Below are positions 48,502 through 60,135 of a stretch of DNA of 64,000 nt, piece by piece; position 1 is the stretch's first letter, and each line of letters starts with the position of its first letter. Made by a program: the position numbers and the translations under genes. Origin of the DNA: Andrena cerasifolii (taxonomy: Eukaryota; Arthropoda; Insecta; Hymenoptera; Andrenidae); the NCBI RefSeq assembly GCF_050908995.1, contig NC_135130.1, positions 4,953,001 to 5,017,000 on the forward strand. The letters are read 5' to 3'. The notes under the pieces are model-generated. The model did not search any database. It saw only the letters and a program-made list of their open reading frames with translations, and was not told the origin of the DNA.

Positions 48502-51500
48502 GTGAGTGCCAGCCTTTGCTTGCCCCTGCTCTCTTCGCCCGCCGCATTGTGGCGGACGAGTGTGCACCGCTCCTCTCGCCTGCTCCATTCTTGGTCGAGA
48601 AAGTGGCCGTTTTCGATCGGCAACGAAAGGAAACGAGGGCCGCGTTAGGAAAACCGTCGTTTCGTGTACTCCGCTTCCTGTTTCTGCGGGTAGCTCGCGG
48701 GCGCATTGTCCAGGCTCGTTAACGTGTAATTATTCATGCCTGGCTTCTAGGGGAACACTCTCGCGATTTACGTCGAACATTTAGCTCCTTTTGTTTCTTA
48801 GCTTCTGACTTATAGGTATGCGCTATGCTTTGATACTCTGTGCAGGGTTAAACAACGCGCAAAATAAACAGGGGACCATAGAATTTTTCTGAATTTTAAT
48901 ATCTGAAGTGATCACCCAGGGGCCTCAGAATCTTTTCAATGCTTTGGGCCCCTTAATGCCTGAATTCGAACCTGTCGCTACTCCATTTAGAGTAAAATAT
49001 GAGAATGTCTCTTACGCTTTAAGCCTCGCTTCGCCTGTTGTTTATTCGAAAAACAGTTTTCGACGGCGAAACGACAGAATTCTGTCTCTTACAAGGACGT
49101 GACATAATAGTTGGAATAATATTTCGAAAATGTCTAGGTCTCGTAATAACGCGCGCCCGATATAGTCCGCAGATAAAAATCGTGACTCCATAACGTTTCT
49201 ATTTCGCAATTCTCACAATTAAATACCATACTATTTATCTCTCACGATACTGACGTAATTATAGCGGAATATCTGCTGTAATTATTTGACGAAACGCGCG
49301 CGCGCGCACAGAGGGACTGCTGTTCTATTACGGTTCAGTTACGCTTTACAAACATAATGAAAGGAGTATTCTTGAGGTCTGTACCAAGTACAGCCCGCTT
49401 ATACTACCGTTCCGCGGGACGGGTTTTAGTGTTTGAGCGCAAAGGCTGAGCATATTAGGGCCGGTTGTATTCACCTGTATAAATAAGTTGCTTACCAGCA
49501 GCCGGTATTTGCGTTTCACAACGATAAAGGGATCATTAACATCATAGTTTGTGAAACAGGGCTCGTTCGATTGTGAGCGGACCGGGCAACTACTTAGGAA
49601 CCCTAGTAGCATTTATTGTTGGCATTTTGATGGCCAACTAATTCCCAACTTGGGGATACTGTGGGCCAACCAGAAATGCTACTAGGGAAAAGGATCGTCG
49701 AATAGCGTTTAATCGTGGCAATTGTCGCTCCAAAAATACTGCGATCTGGTGTTCAATTGGAGAGGAAGATTCAAGGTGAAAGTGACATTCGTCGAAGCCG
49801 CTAGGTTGAATAACAATTTACTTAGCTCGAAGCAGCGCGTTGAGCCACCGCGGGAACTTGTATTTGCATTTTGCGGAGGGGGCATTTTGGAATATATTTT
49901 TATTAAGTAAGCCCGTGGTATATATTCTACGACTCGATATCCGCGAGTCATAGAGCGTGATATTGGAGCACAGTAATCTGCGATTATCTGTGAGCTAATG
50001 TTTGTAAATGCCCCCTTGTTTGCCCGTTACGTCATTTATATCGTATTTACGTCTATATTATTAGTGACTGGCCGCTGTTAGCGTGCACCCCTTAAGTCGA
50101 TAATCGCATTACTGTTTGCTAATTACTATCTAGCGACCCGTGGACGGTCCCTTATCGAATATTCATCGCGTAATTTCCCAACCTTTCGACCTGTCGCCCC
50201 TTTTACGATCATTCTTGACAACCATGGGTTTCCGCGGGCGACAGCCGCGCGAGCTTACTCACGGCCCGGCAACGACAGGCGTATCTTAATGGCCGGCAAG
50301 CCTTGAGCGACCGGAACATCGTTACGAAAAGGTTTGCGCCGAAACAAAGAAGAAGCAGGGTAAAAAGAGGAGCGAGTGCTCTTTCTCTAATAATCCTTCG
50401 TTTATTCGTAACGGTGACTTTATCGCCGCATCGCAGGCTCTAGTAGGCATCAGCCGCACGGAGGTGTAATCGAACAATGGCGCTTAACGAACAATGGAAA
50501 GAACGCCGTGCTGTTCGTTTGCGGAGGGAATTACGCGACCAGGCGAAAAAACGATCGGGAGGATGCGCACAATGGAGCAGACTCGCGATGCCCGCTGGTG
50601 GGCGCGCTGAAATAACTTATTTACGCGCCGATCAGCGGGAACGCTCGCCGACTTCCCGGGCAACAAGTATCTTCGTGATAGAAACTGAAAGGCAATCTGT
50701 GCCTCCGCAGGCCCGACGATCGCTCGTCATATTTGGGGGAGGGGGGTCGCGATCCCTTTTTACTCAATTACGTCATCTCCCGGACGATATTGCGGAGGCC
50801 TCGCAGTTGTACTTTCCAGCGCGGGCGAAGCCGGTAAACTTAACGGTGATCGCCCCGGGGGAAGAGTCCGCGGGGATCCTTGTTCCGCGGGCATGTGGAC
50901 CCCGTAGGATTGGGGGCTACAATAGCGGCCGCAGGTTTCGAGTCGTTGCCCCTAAAGGCACGCTTCATCGCGCATTTCTCTGGCGTTCGATGTGAAATGC
51001 CCGCGGAGCAATCGTTCTACGTTTAGTTTGTTGCGACGCGAATTTTTCAGGGACTATTTAAAGGTGCAAGGTCGTTCGGCGCCTCTCCGATTTTTCTCTC
51101 AATCGCTCGGTAAAGAAATCTCAAAGTCTCCACTCGTTTGCTTCGGTAGAGCATCTTCAGTTAGATTGTAACCGACTGACTATGCGCCTCTAGTTAATCG
51201 TCCGCGAGATATTGGCAATGAACAGTGGTTCTCAGCTGCCCACAACATACTCGCGTTCGGTAGCAGGCTTGATATTCACGGGACGATTGAGGATTACTAT
51301 TATAAGCCGACAGCGGCTAATTTAACGCCGGTATTCATGGAAGTGTCTTGGGAAGGATCGTTCTGTAGGTAATAGGCCGCGTTTATTGAATTCTTCTTGG
51401 AACTGGGTGTACAGTAAGGTTTGAAAATGATGGAAGAACTGGATGATGATAAGTGAAATATGAATGCCAGGCTAGCGCCCCGTAGAATGAATCTTCCGAT

Positions 51501-52595
51501 GCTAAATTCGTACCTAATTTCACGCCGATCGAACGGCGTTCCCCCTGTTTTCGGTGTTGCTGGTTCCTGACGTTGCTATTTATAGAGACGGTTGTGCAAG
51601 AGACGTCTGTAGCGATTTAAAGCGTTGTGGGACGTATCGCACGTACCCAATTGCAGCAGAAGTAGGGTACCGAGTCGCCAAGGACTCGGCTACAGAGATT
51701 ATACCTAATGGCGGCAACAAAACTGCATTTACGCGCTCTGCCGGCTATTTACTGAGTTCAACAAAACACGGGAGAATTCTATTTTATGGTGGCATAAAAG
51801 AGGCGTTTGAGGAGATGGAAAGTAGATTAATCGCAGCCGCGGGCAGCAGCTTCGCGGAAACTCTTCTTGGCGAGGTGTCAGTTTCGTTTAACGAAGTATC
51901 ACTTCAATTCGTTCGCGTGATCCGCGATCAATGGAGGTTCGTTTATTCGGTTGGGCGCGTTTAGCGAAGCACAGAGTCATATAAATTCAGTAATTGTCAG
52001 TTAAGTATCTAATCTAATGAGGCTACTTGGTGATAACGATGAGCGCGGAGTCATACACTGTCAGTGGCCGTCCTCTGCGACGTATGCCGTAGTTGGCTGG
52101 TTTTTGGTGCGAAAACCGGAAATGCCCGTATACCGAGCTCGCGAGCGGAAACGTTAGCCCAGGAGGAAACGAGCAGCACCACTCGCGATACAACGAAATT
52201 ATCCTTCCCGTTGTACGCTGTCCGTATAACTGCGAGGGCGCGCGCGCGCGCAGGCTATCGCGTGAGCACGTGTCGGTGTACGTCGAAACAGTGACTTGTC
52301 GTTCGATTTCGATAAAACGGAGTTGCAAAGACGATAAGGAGTTTCTCTCTTTAATCGTTTGCGTTTACGTAATGGGATTTAGCGTTCTTCTTGTGTTCGT
52401 TTGTTTTGGTTAGCTTGTACTTACTGTCGATAGTATAAACGATGGAGGAGAGTTGAAGGGGCTATAGCAGTGTGTTACATATTGCTACTGTGGTAGTATT
52501 AATTCAGTAATACAGTAGTGGTACTCCTAGTACTACTGTGCCACTATTTTGGTGCTATATTAACCCTTTGCGCTCTAACTTGGTCACTTATCGAT
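48502..52595 (+). other. Start of the next CrebA intron, mostly unique sequence
   Basis: No coding exon is supported. The DNA is CpG-rich in patches (50200-51000) with open frames up to 172 codons that show no domain. It contains the 87-bp element at 49601-49687. The rest shows nothing I recognise. Confidence 0.45.
49601..49687. mobile_element. 87-bp miniature inverted-repeat element
   Basis: Perfect 14-bp terminal inverted repeats, CCCTAGTAGCATTT at 49601-49614 and AAATGCTACTAGGG at 49674-49687. The interior has GGCCAAC-type imperfect repeats around a CCCAACTTGGGG palindrome, so nearly the whole element can fold. No clear target duplication is seen. Confidence 0.7.
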
Positions 52596-52603
52596 CGAGC
52601 TGA

Positions 52604-52839
52604 CAGTGGCAGATTTAACAGGGCGGCTGATGAGCAGTTGCCGCCTGGGCCCCTGCACAGAAGGCCCCTGCAGGGCCCCAAGGCCCAAAATAATTATGAT
52701 TAGGTATAGGTATAAAAACGCTACATTTTTTCGTACTACCATTCTTGGCCCGTTGTTAGTAATGTACCTCTTTATTTTCCCAAAATTGGGCCCCTCAGAA
52801 TGTTTGCCACCTGGGCCTTTTTTCTTAAATCCGCCTCTG
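52604..52839. mobile_element. hAT-like MITE with 8-bp target duplication
   Basis: The ends are CAGTGGCAGATTTAA and, inverted, CAGAGGCGGATTTAA. It is flanked by CGAGCTGA (52596-52603) and CGAGCTCA (52840-52847), a 7 of 8 match. CAG-type ends with an 8-bp duplication are typical of the hAT superfamily. The subterminal regions are rich in GGGCCC. There is no transposase inside. Confidence 0.8.
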
Positions 52840-52847
52840 CGAGCTCA

Positions 52848-54448
52848 AGTGCTTCTATTCAATATTTTTATTATCAAATATAGAAGCTTGTAATAGGGAA
52901 TAGTATACCAGAGTAATTTCAACATCAGTTGTTCGTTTAATTTTACGAATTTCGAATTTACCATTCCTCTAAAGTTTTTACGAAATTTGAGTACATGTAA
53001 TGTCGATTAAAGTTTCAATTTAAAACACGTTACAAAAAATCCCTTTACGTAGCTAGCAACACCGTTACTATAAATACCGTGCAATTGATAAAGAGGATGT
53101 CATCAAGTCGCAATACTTGAATCACTTTAACACGTAATACTCGTCTGAGCCTTATCAGCTTATCCCGTCAGAATTTCGAAACATCTCGTAGTTAGAAAAA
53201 CCAGTCTGCATGCGTTTATATCGCTCCGTTCGCTGAGAAGCTAACCTCACATGGTTGATATTTCGTGAATACGGTGTAGGACGCCGCCACGCTGTAAGCT
53301 CTCGCCTATACCGTGTTCGGCATAAGCGAAACGAATACCAAGCACGCGATGTTGCCCTATTCTAGTCCATGCATTTATGGTAGCATACCGGAGATACTTT
53401 TCAACCGCCTGTATACTCACGAGACTTGACTGGGAATTAGTATTCCACTATTTTCCCCTAATTATGAATGGACTATTCCCTGTTTCGTAGCTAACCGTAT
53501 TCATTCAGCTGGCGTCCTTTTCCTGCCTTCCCCTTTCCTTCTTCGCGCTCGTCTCGCTTCCTTGGCCACTGTCACGCATCAGTACAATCCGTGGCAACAA
53601 ATTGGAAAGGATGAAGGTTGCTCGCGAGGGGTTCACCGTACCGTGGCCTCTAATGTTGGCTGGCTCTGCCGGTATCGGGTTTTCCTTAGACGCGAAACTC
53701 GATTGCTGGTCTCGCGCTCGCGTTTCGTTCCCTAGAGGAGGCGCACGTGTCTCCTCCGTTTCATAAACAGTTTCCATTATTCGACCGTCGGGAGACTTTC
53801 GTGCAATTACTTACCGAAACTTGCAAATCACGTGTAAAAGCTTGACGCAGGAGTATTCGAGAGCGCAATGCAGAATCGGATGAATTAAGATGAACTCGTG
53901 CGATTATTATCTGCTGCTTTCCAAGCGGATGGTTTTTATTTTGTTGTTGAAAATGTCGACTGGTATTTGCAAAACTCAGTGTCAGAGTGTCGCTTTCGGA
54001 AAGTTCCATGCAAAAATGTAGCCATTATTGACACGATAGTTAGCCACGAATGCTTTCGCAAGGACACAAAGATAAATACGTTATCTAACCGCCGCGCAAA
54101 AATGTTCATACGTCTATCGGTTCGTGCACATCGAGGGATACGACATTGTAGCGCCAGTAGCCGATAATTATCCGACTCGTGACCTAGTAATTTCATAATT
54201 GTCTCAGCTCTGTGTGCGGAAAATCGAATTTCAGCGGAACAATTGTCACTTCTGACGTTCGCACAAAGAGTTGCTTGATTAATCGAATTGGCTAATTTTC
54301 ATAATGAACCTTTTAATTGGCAGCCTGTCGATTCCCATAATCGACACCTGTTGCTGATGCTAACACGTTCGTCGAACGCGTATTTCTATTTGCTCGTGCT
54401 CGAGCACAGGGGTATAGGGTAAACTGCACTAATCATTGGCGCTCCTGA
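52848..54448 (+). other. Unique intronic sequence
   Basis: About 1.6 kb with no supported exon, RNA or repeat. Short open frames on both strands are unremarkable. Confidence 0.4.
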
Positions 54449-55203
54449 TTAAGGGGTTATGCCTAGTCAGGCGGTCGAAAAGAGGCGAATATTTGTGAAT
54501 TTTTTTTGAAGAAGCTGAAGCGTATATTTTTACGGAACTTTTTGCGCTTAAAAGAGCAACATTTAAAGAACATTTGGTAATTTTTTCGTAGAAAAATATT
54601 TACGTTTATAATAAAATAACAAGCGACATCCAAGAAGTATTTTTAAAAATTTGGTTTTGCGGTGAGCATTGCCATTCGGAACCAGATAATCTAAAATTAA
54701 AAGACCAAAAAGATTTCGTTAGTATATTAATGTATCCTCAGGTTGACGGAGAGAATTTTCCGAAATATTAAGTTAAAACAAAATGGCGGCTATTTAAAGT
54801 TGAAATCCTGATTTTTTCGCGTGATTTTTGCAGGAAAAAAAAAGGATTTCAACTTTAAATAGCCGCCATTTTGTTTTAACTTAATATTTCGGAAAATTCT
54901 CTCCGTCAACCTGAGGATATATTAATATACTAACGAAATCTTTTTTGTTTTTTGATTTTAGATAATCTGGTTCCGAATGGCAGTGCTCACCGCAAAACCA
55001 AATTTTTAAAAATGCTTCTTGGATGTCGCATTTTATTTTATTATAAACCTAAATATTTTTCTACGAAAAAATTACCAAATGTTCTTTAAATGTTGTTCTT
55101 TTAAACGCAAAAAGTTTTGTAAAATTATACGCTTTCGCTTCTTCAAAAAAAATTCACAAATATTCGCCTCTTTTCGACCGCCTGACTAGGTATAACCCCT
55201 TAA
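54449..55203. mobile_element. Near-perfect 755-bp foldback element flanked by TTAA
   Basis: Two arms of about 375 bp are inverted copies of each other over almost their full length, with a loop of about 35 bp near 54812-54846. The outer ends read TTAAGGGGTTATGCCTAGTC and, inverted, TTAAGGGGTTATACCTAGTC. TTAA at both edges is the target site of piggyBac-type transposition. The two arms differ at only scattered positions, suggesting a recent origin or arm homogenisation. No coding capacity. Confidence 0.85.
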
Positions 55204-55332
55204 GGGGGCAGTCCACAGTCTCGGCCGAAAATTCGGCCGCTTTTCGGTGATGGTTTTCATAACGATATAAACACTTAACGTTTTCGAACTTTTGGGGGTA
55301 TATTGCACCACTTTTGAAATATAAGAAAAAAT

Positions 55333-55744
55333 CTTTGTTGTTTGTTTATTTCATTTCTTTACATAAATATTTCGCAGTGAAGTTGGCGCCTTCAGAATTT
55401 GACTCCTTGCTGGCGGTTGAAATTTCCGACGACTGAATTATCGGAAATAAGAAAACCAAACATATTTTTAATTTGCAGGATGGCTATCTCGCTTGCCGCG
55501 AGTATGTTTACTTTTTAAATATTTTTCCACTTTTTTATATCGATTAAATAGAAAAGAAATGCCAGTTTCGGTATTTCGACTTTGATCGACCGCAATTTTA
55601 ATAATTTTTGTGCAAATTTTTATTAATTTCCCATGATCCAGGCGTCCGCAATTGCAACCGCCAGCAAGGGGTGAAATTCTGAAGACGCCAACTGCACTGC
55701 GAAATATTTGTATGTAAACAAATGAAATAAACAAACAACAAAGA
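55333..55744. repeat. Inverted repeat with 87-90 bp arms
   Basis: The left arm (55333-55419) contains CTTTGTTGTTTGTTTATTTC and ends GCTGGCGGTTG. The right arm (55655-55744) is its inverted copy with a few changes. The spacer is about 235 bp. It may be the core of a larger element starting directly at the TTAA of the neighbouring foldback (AAGGGGGCAGTCCACAG) and ending near 56120 (GTGGGACTACCTTTT); that extension is tentative. Confidence 0.65.
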
Positions 55745-56124
55745 CCATCGCCGAAAAATGAAATTTGACTGTTTTCACACAATTGTCTCTAGCTTCGGTA
55801 TTTATCCATAGATTTTCTTCACTAGCAGCTTGTTTTCTTCGTAAAAGTGCAGACTCAACGTAAGAAATGAGAAACAGGGCCCATCGTTGCGATTTCGATT
55901 TTTCCCAGATGATTAAATGAATTGTCGATCTCCATTTCGGTCGAGAAAAATGACTTTTCACATATTTCCATCGATTTCACCCGAAATACTGAACCGATTT
56001 GAAAATTTTGCGAGACACGTTTGTGGTGATTCTATTATCTTTAATTTGCTATAATTTTCGACCAAATCGGACATTCGTAACGCGAGATATTCGCAATTAA
56101 GTGGGACTACCTTTTTGACAGTCA

Positions 56125-57606
56125 GGTAAAAAGTTCAGCTGTCGAAATCTGGACAACTTATCCTTAGAAATTTTTTTGGACCTTATTTTCGGAATCAGCG
56201 GGCTATTTTACACAAGAAAAAAAATAGTAGCATCCGCTGCGCAAAATGGCTGTAAACTAGTGCCATCAAAACGTGGTACTTTCTATTATCGTCCATCTAT
56301 AGCTGTCCCAAAAAACGCGTGGGTGTTATTTCGACTAATAAGCCCCGTTCTCGGTGACGGTATTTTCCTCTGTCCCTTTTTTTTTTTATCAGTCATTGGG
56401 CGAGCCTTATCTCAGGAAGTAGATACAGCAATCTACGATCGCTCGTAGACGAACTTTCGTGGAATTAGTTTCGAGGGGGTTGTTAGAAGTTTCACAACGT
56501 GGAAAACCCTTTCGTGCAGCATGCTTCGTCCTGTAATTAACTCGGAACATTTTTCTTTCCCACGTCGATATTGGCGTCTGGAATTAATTGACAAGCCCTG
56601 GCCGTTAGCCAGAGCGGCTCAGCGCCACGTTTCAGGTCGTGAAATTAAACGTAACAGCAGAAAAAGTCGTGAGCGTTTGCGAAGTGAAACGAGGGATAAA
56701 TTCTACTTTCTCGCTTTTCACTTGACGCTAAATTAGCAAGACGCATGATGGACTGGTTGCTGCTAATTTCCCCTGAAGAATGAGGCACGGAATGGCGAGT
56801 CCTGCGCGCAATTAAAATCGCCTCGAAGGGGATGGATCGGCGAATTAATCGACCACGCTTAACAATTTAATATTCCACGAGTGTAAACAGTTACCCCGAA
56901 CTTTGCATAAAAATTTATCAATACATCATAGCTGAAGCGGCGCAACTATCCATCCACTCGTAAATGTTTACCAGGGAAATAAGTAAATAAATTATATTAA
57001 ATTGTACGTCGTGCGGAAGATTGCTTATAGCGTTATATCTACGCTTCTAACGTCGGATCGACGCGTGAAGCGATACAGTGATACGGTTTTCGTAATCGAA
57101 GATACAAGCGATACATTATCACGCAATGACGGATAGGGAGGGCGGAAGGGAAGTGATAAAAATGGAGGAACGATTCTGCCCGTGAGAAATTGAACTCTGC
57201 AGGCTGTTACGATCCACTACCCAGCGAATACAGTGTTTTCCCATCAGTCTTCAGGCTTGGAGGAAAAAATCCTTCGGATGTCAACAAAAGAATCTATTTT
57301 CGTCGGAAGTTTCAGTCATCCTTTAAGCGTTCTTGACATGGTCCTCCTTCAGAAAAGCGAGAGGTTTGGATGCCGGGGAATTACCTGAACGCACTGAACA
57401 TGCGCGCAGGATTTCTTGCACACAGTGATAGTAATATTTTCCCTCGTCGTAACGAGGTATGCTACCGAAGCAGTAACATTTTCACTACTGGGTCTGATAG
57501 ATGCAATAATTACAGTGTCTTCGCACGACTTCTAATTTACCTATACAGCGTCGGCTCCCGAGATATTAATTTCACCTCGCCATTCATTCGAGTATGGATG
57601 ACTCAA
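56125..57606 (+). other. Unique intronic sequence
   Basis: About 1.5 kb without a supported gene or repeat. Confidence 0.4.
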
Positions 57607-57834
57607 TACTAGAACTACCAGACCAGTCACTGTGACTGGTTTTAAATTTGGTAATAAATTTACCAGTTTTAAGTATGGAAATTGTAAATTTCTAATTAGT
57701 ATAAATGTGTATAATATTTTGTATATATTTGTTTACCTATTAGAAAATTAAAAAATTGGAATGAAGGTTTATTTTCCATGCATAACGTATTTTATAAATA
57801 ACACAGAAATGTGTTTTTGCACTCAGAATTTTGG

Positions 57835-58640
57835 TTTGGAGCAGACGATTTTTTTATTTGCTCCGCTCCTGCTCCGCTCCAACTGCTTTTTTTAAATAAC
57901 AATTCTTTTAATTCCTTCAAAATAGTGATCTTTTATTTGCAACAAACCCCATCTTTAAAACTTTTTATTTTCATACATAAATTTTTCTTTCTGTATAAAA
58001 TAAGAAGTTTTAAAGGTGGGGTTTGTTGCAAATAGTGATCTTTTAAAAAAAAAATTCTGTATGAAAATAAGAAGTTTTAAAGGTGGGGTTTGTTGCAAAT
58101 AGTGATCTTTTAAAAAAAAAATTCTGTATGAAAATAAGAAGTTTTAAAGGTGGGGTTTGTTGCAAATAGTGATCTTTAAAAAAAAAAATTCTGTATGAAA
58201 ATAAGAAGTTTTAAAGGTGGGGTTTGTTGCAAATAAAAGTTCGCTATTTCGAAGGAATTAAAAGAATTTTTATTTTTAAAAAAGCAGCTGGAACGGAGCA
58301 GGAGCGGAGCAAATAAACAAATCGTCTGCTCCAATCCCCTGTATAAAATAATGACCAATGCTGCATATGCTAAAAAATGCTTAATTTTCGGGCAAAGGAA
58401 GTACTATGCCTACTTAACACCGGGCTGCGCGGCAGTACAATATATTATTTTTTCAATGGTGAATAATTGAGAATTGGTATTTATTAAAAACATTTCATTC
58501 ATCTGCTCTTATAAGACGAAATAAATTTTAAATAATAAAAAAAAGTTTGGAGCAGTGGATCAGCAAAACTTTTCCGTGCTCCGGGTCCGCTCCTGCTCCG
58601 AGCTCCTGCTCCGAGCTCCGCTCCAACGCTCTGACTGTAC
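57835..58640. repeat. GGAGCGGAGC-rich inverted-repeat element, copy A
   Basis: An arm with GCTCCGCTCCTGCTCCGCTC near 57860 is mirrored by GGAACGGAGCAGGAGCGGAG near 58290. A further GCTCC-rich tail ends near 58633. Shared blocks (GGGTTTGTTGCAAAT, GGAAGTACTATGCCTACTTA) recur inverted in copy B at 58993-60135. Confidence 0.65.
58001..58238. repeat. 67-bp tandem repeat, about 3.5 copies
   Basis: Units begin TAAGAAGTTTTAAAGGTGGG at 58001, 58068, 58135 and 58202, an exact 67-bp period, each followed by GTTTGTTGCAAATAGTGATC and an A-run. The copies are nearly identical, so the expansion is recent. Confidence 0.9.
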
Positions 58641-58992
58641 ACACTAATAATATACACCTTAGGAATTATATTTTTTAAAAAAATTATACCTACGTGCCCA
58701 AAAATAGAAATTACAGCAACGATTTTTGAACGTCAATAATTTCATTAGTCGTAATCTCAAAACAAAAGTATTGTGTTTACGCCACTGTTGCGCTGATAGC
58801 CTCAATTGACGGCAGTTCTAGTGTTAATTACCTTCGATTATTTATCAACTAGCATGCAAATTGGGAGGGGGAGTGGTATGTACAGTCGACTGAACTGGTA
58901 GTGTGCAGCAACTTCACACGTTTGCGATCTGCATCGCGAACACTTTTACAATATTTCGCGAACGTGGTACAGAGCAAAGGCACGTTATAGGC

Positions 58993-60135
58993 AGAGCGTT
59001 GGAGCGCAGCTCGGAGCTGGAGCGCTGAGCAGTGGAGCAATGGGATTTTGCCCGGAGCAGAAGCGGAGCCAGAGCACGAAAAATTTATACTGCTCCAATT
59101 TTTTTTTATTATTTGAATTTTTTTTAATAAATACTAATTCGCAATTTTTCATCATTGAAAAATTATTATATCGCAGGGCTGGGCAGCCTGGTGTTAAGTA
59201 GGCATAGTACTTCCTTTGCCCGAGAATTAAGCATTCTTTATTAATTTTTTTCTGTATGAAAATGAAAAGTTTTAACGATGGGGTTTGTTGCAAATGAAAG
59301 ATCACTGTTTGAAAATACCTGTTAACCCTTTCGACCCGACATTTTTCTACCTGGATTTTATTATATTTTCTTGCAGAAATCGATTGTACTAAGTGGTGGA
59401 TAGGTACTGATCAAATTTGAACGTTGTATGTAAATTTTAAAAATTGGGACACATGTGTCCCAGTAGGTTTTTTGAGTGGGACATATGTGACCCGGAAAAG
59501 TTAATCCCGGTTAAACACTTTCGATCTTCTGTAGGTATGTTATATAATATATTTTTATTATATATAAATATATTATACATACATATGAACGTATTTATAA
59601 CATTATTATATGTTGCTGCTTGTGATAAAGAAACAAGAACAAAGTATGAAAATACCTACTGGGGCATATGCGTCCCGGAATAGCCACTACTTTATGCTCA
59701 ATAAGATAAGTAAAAACATAATAATGTAAAAACTTTTAAGCAAAACAGTTATATCATACTATAAACTGAAAGGCTACGATACAAAATTTCAGAAAATTCT
59801 TCAATTACGCGTGTAAAACACGAGATTTCTATCATTGCGACTCTGCAGCTAGACACCCTGCCAAAACAAAACTTTTCCATCACGTTACTATGTTGCTTAT
59901 TCTCATGATGGCCAATCAAACATAGTAGTATATAGTCGCATTAATTGAAAAACAATAAAACAACGCGCATATGTGGCACGTATTGTTCCACGGATGATCA
60001 TAAACATTCACTGAAACATATGTGTCCCAAGATGTCCGAAAGGGTTAAAAGAATTTTTCTTTAAAAAAGGGCAGCTGGAGTAAGCATTTTGATGTCGGAG
60101 CGGAGCAAATAAAAAATTAGTCTGCTCTAATCCCC
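58993..60135. repeat. GGAGCGGAGC-rich element, copy B (inverted relative to A)
   Basis: It begins CAGAGCGTTGGAGCGCAGCT, the inverted counterpart of the end of copy A. The order of shared blocks is reversed relative to copy A. It is interrupted by a TTAA element at 59322-60048 and resumes with AAGAATTTTTCTTTAAAAAA and GGAGCGGAGCAAATAAA. Confidence 0.65.
59322..60048. mobile_element. TTAA-flanked piggyBac-like MITE nested in copy B
   Basis: TTAA at 59322-59325 and 60045-60048 bounds ends CCCTTTCGACCCGACAT and, inverted, CCCTTTCGGACATCTTG. The interior has repeated GGGACACATGTGTCCC-like palindromes and no transposase. The related copy A has the uninterrupted sequence GAAGGAATTAAAAGAATTTT at the same point, a direct empty-site comparison. 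Confidence 0.85.

Larger units (their letters stand above)
57607..58823. mobile_element. Candidate TTAA-type element containing GGAGC-rich repeat
   Basis: The left end TACTAGAACTACCAGACC and the inverted right end CACTAGAACTGCCGTCA are similar. The right flank is TTAA (58824-58827) and the left flank is TCAA (57603-57606), plausibly a mutated TTAA. The interior carries a GGAGCGGAGC-rich inverted repeat and four 67-bp tandem copies. The assignment is tentative. Confidence 0.45.

Noticed and set aside
50477..50995. 172-codon + strand frame in the CrebA intron
   Set aside because: Arg/Gly-rich translation typical of GC-rich chance frames, with no domain.
58001..58238. Possible CRISPR-like repeats
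   Set aside because: The repeats are contiguous 67-bp tandem units without unique spacers, in a eukaryotic genome.
59444..59683. 79-codon frame in the TTAA element at 59.4 kb
   Set aside because: It lies in palindromic repeat sequence and has no similarity to a transposase.
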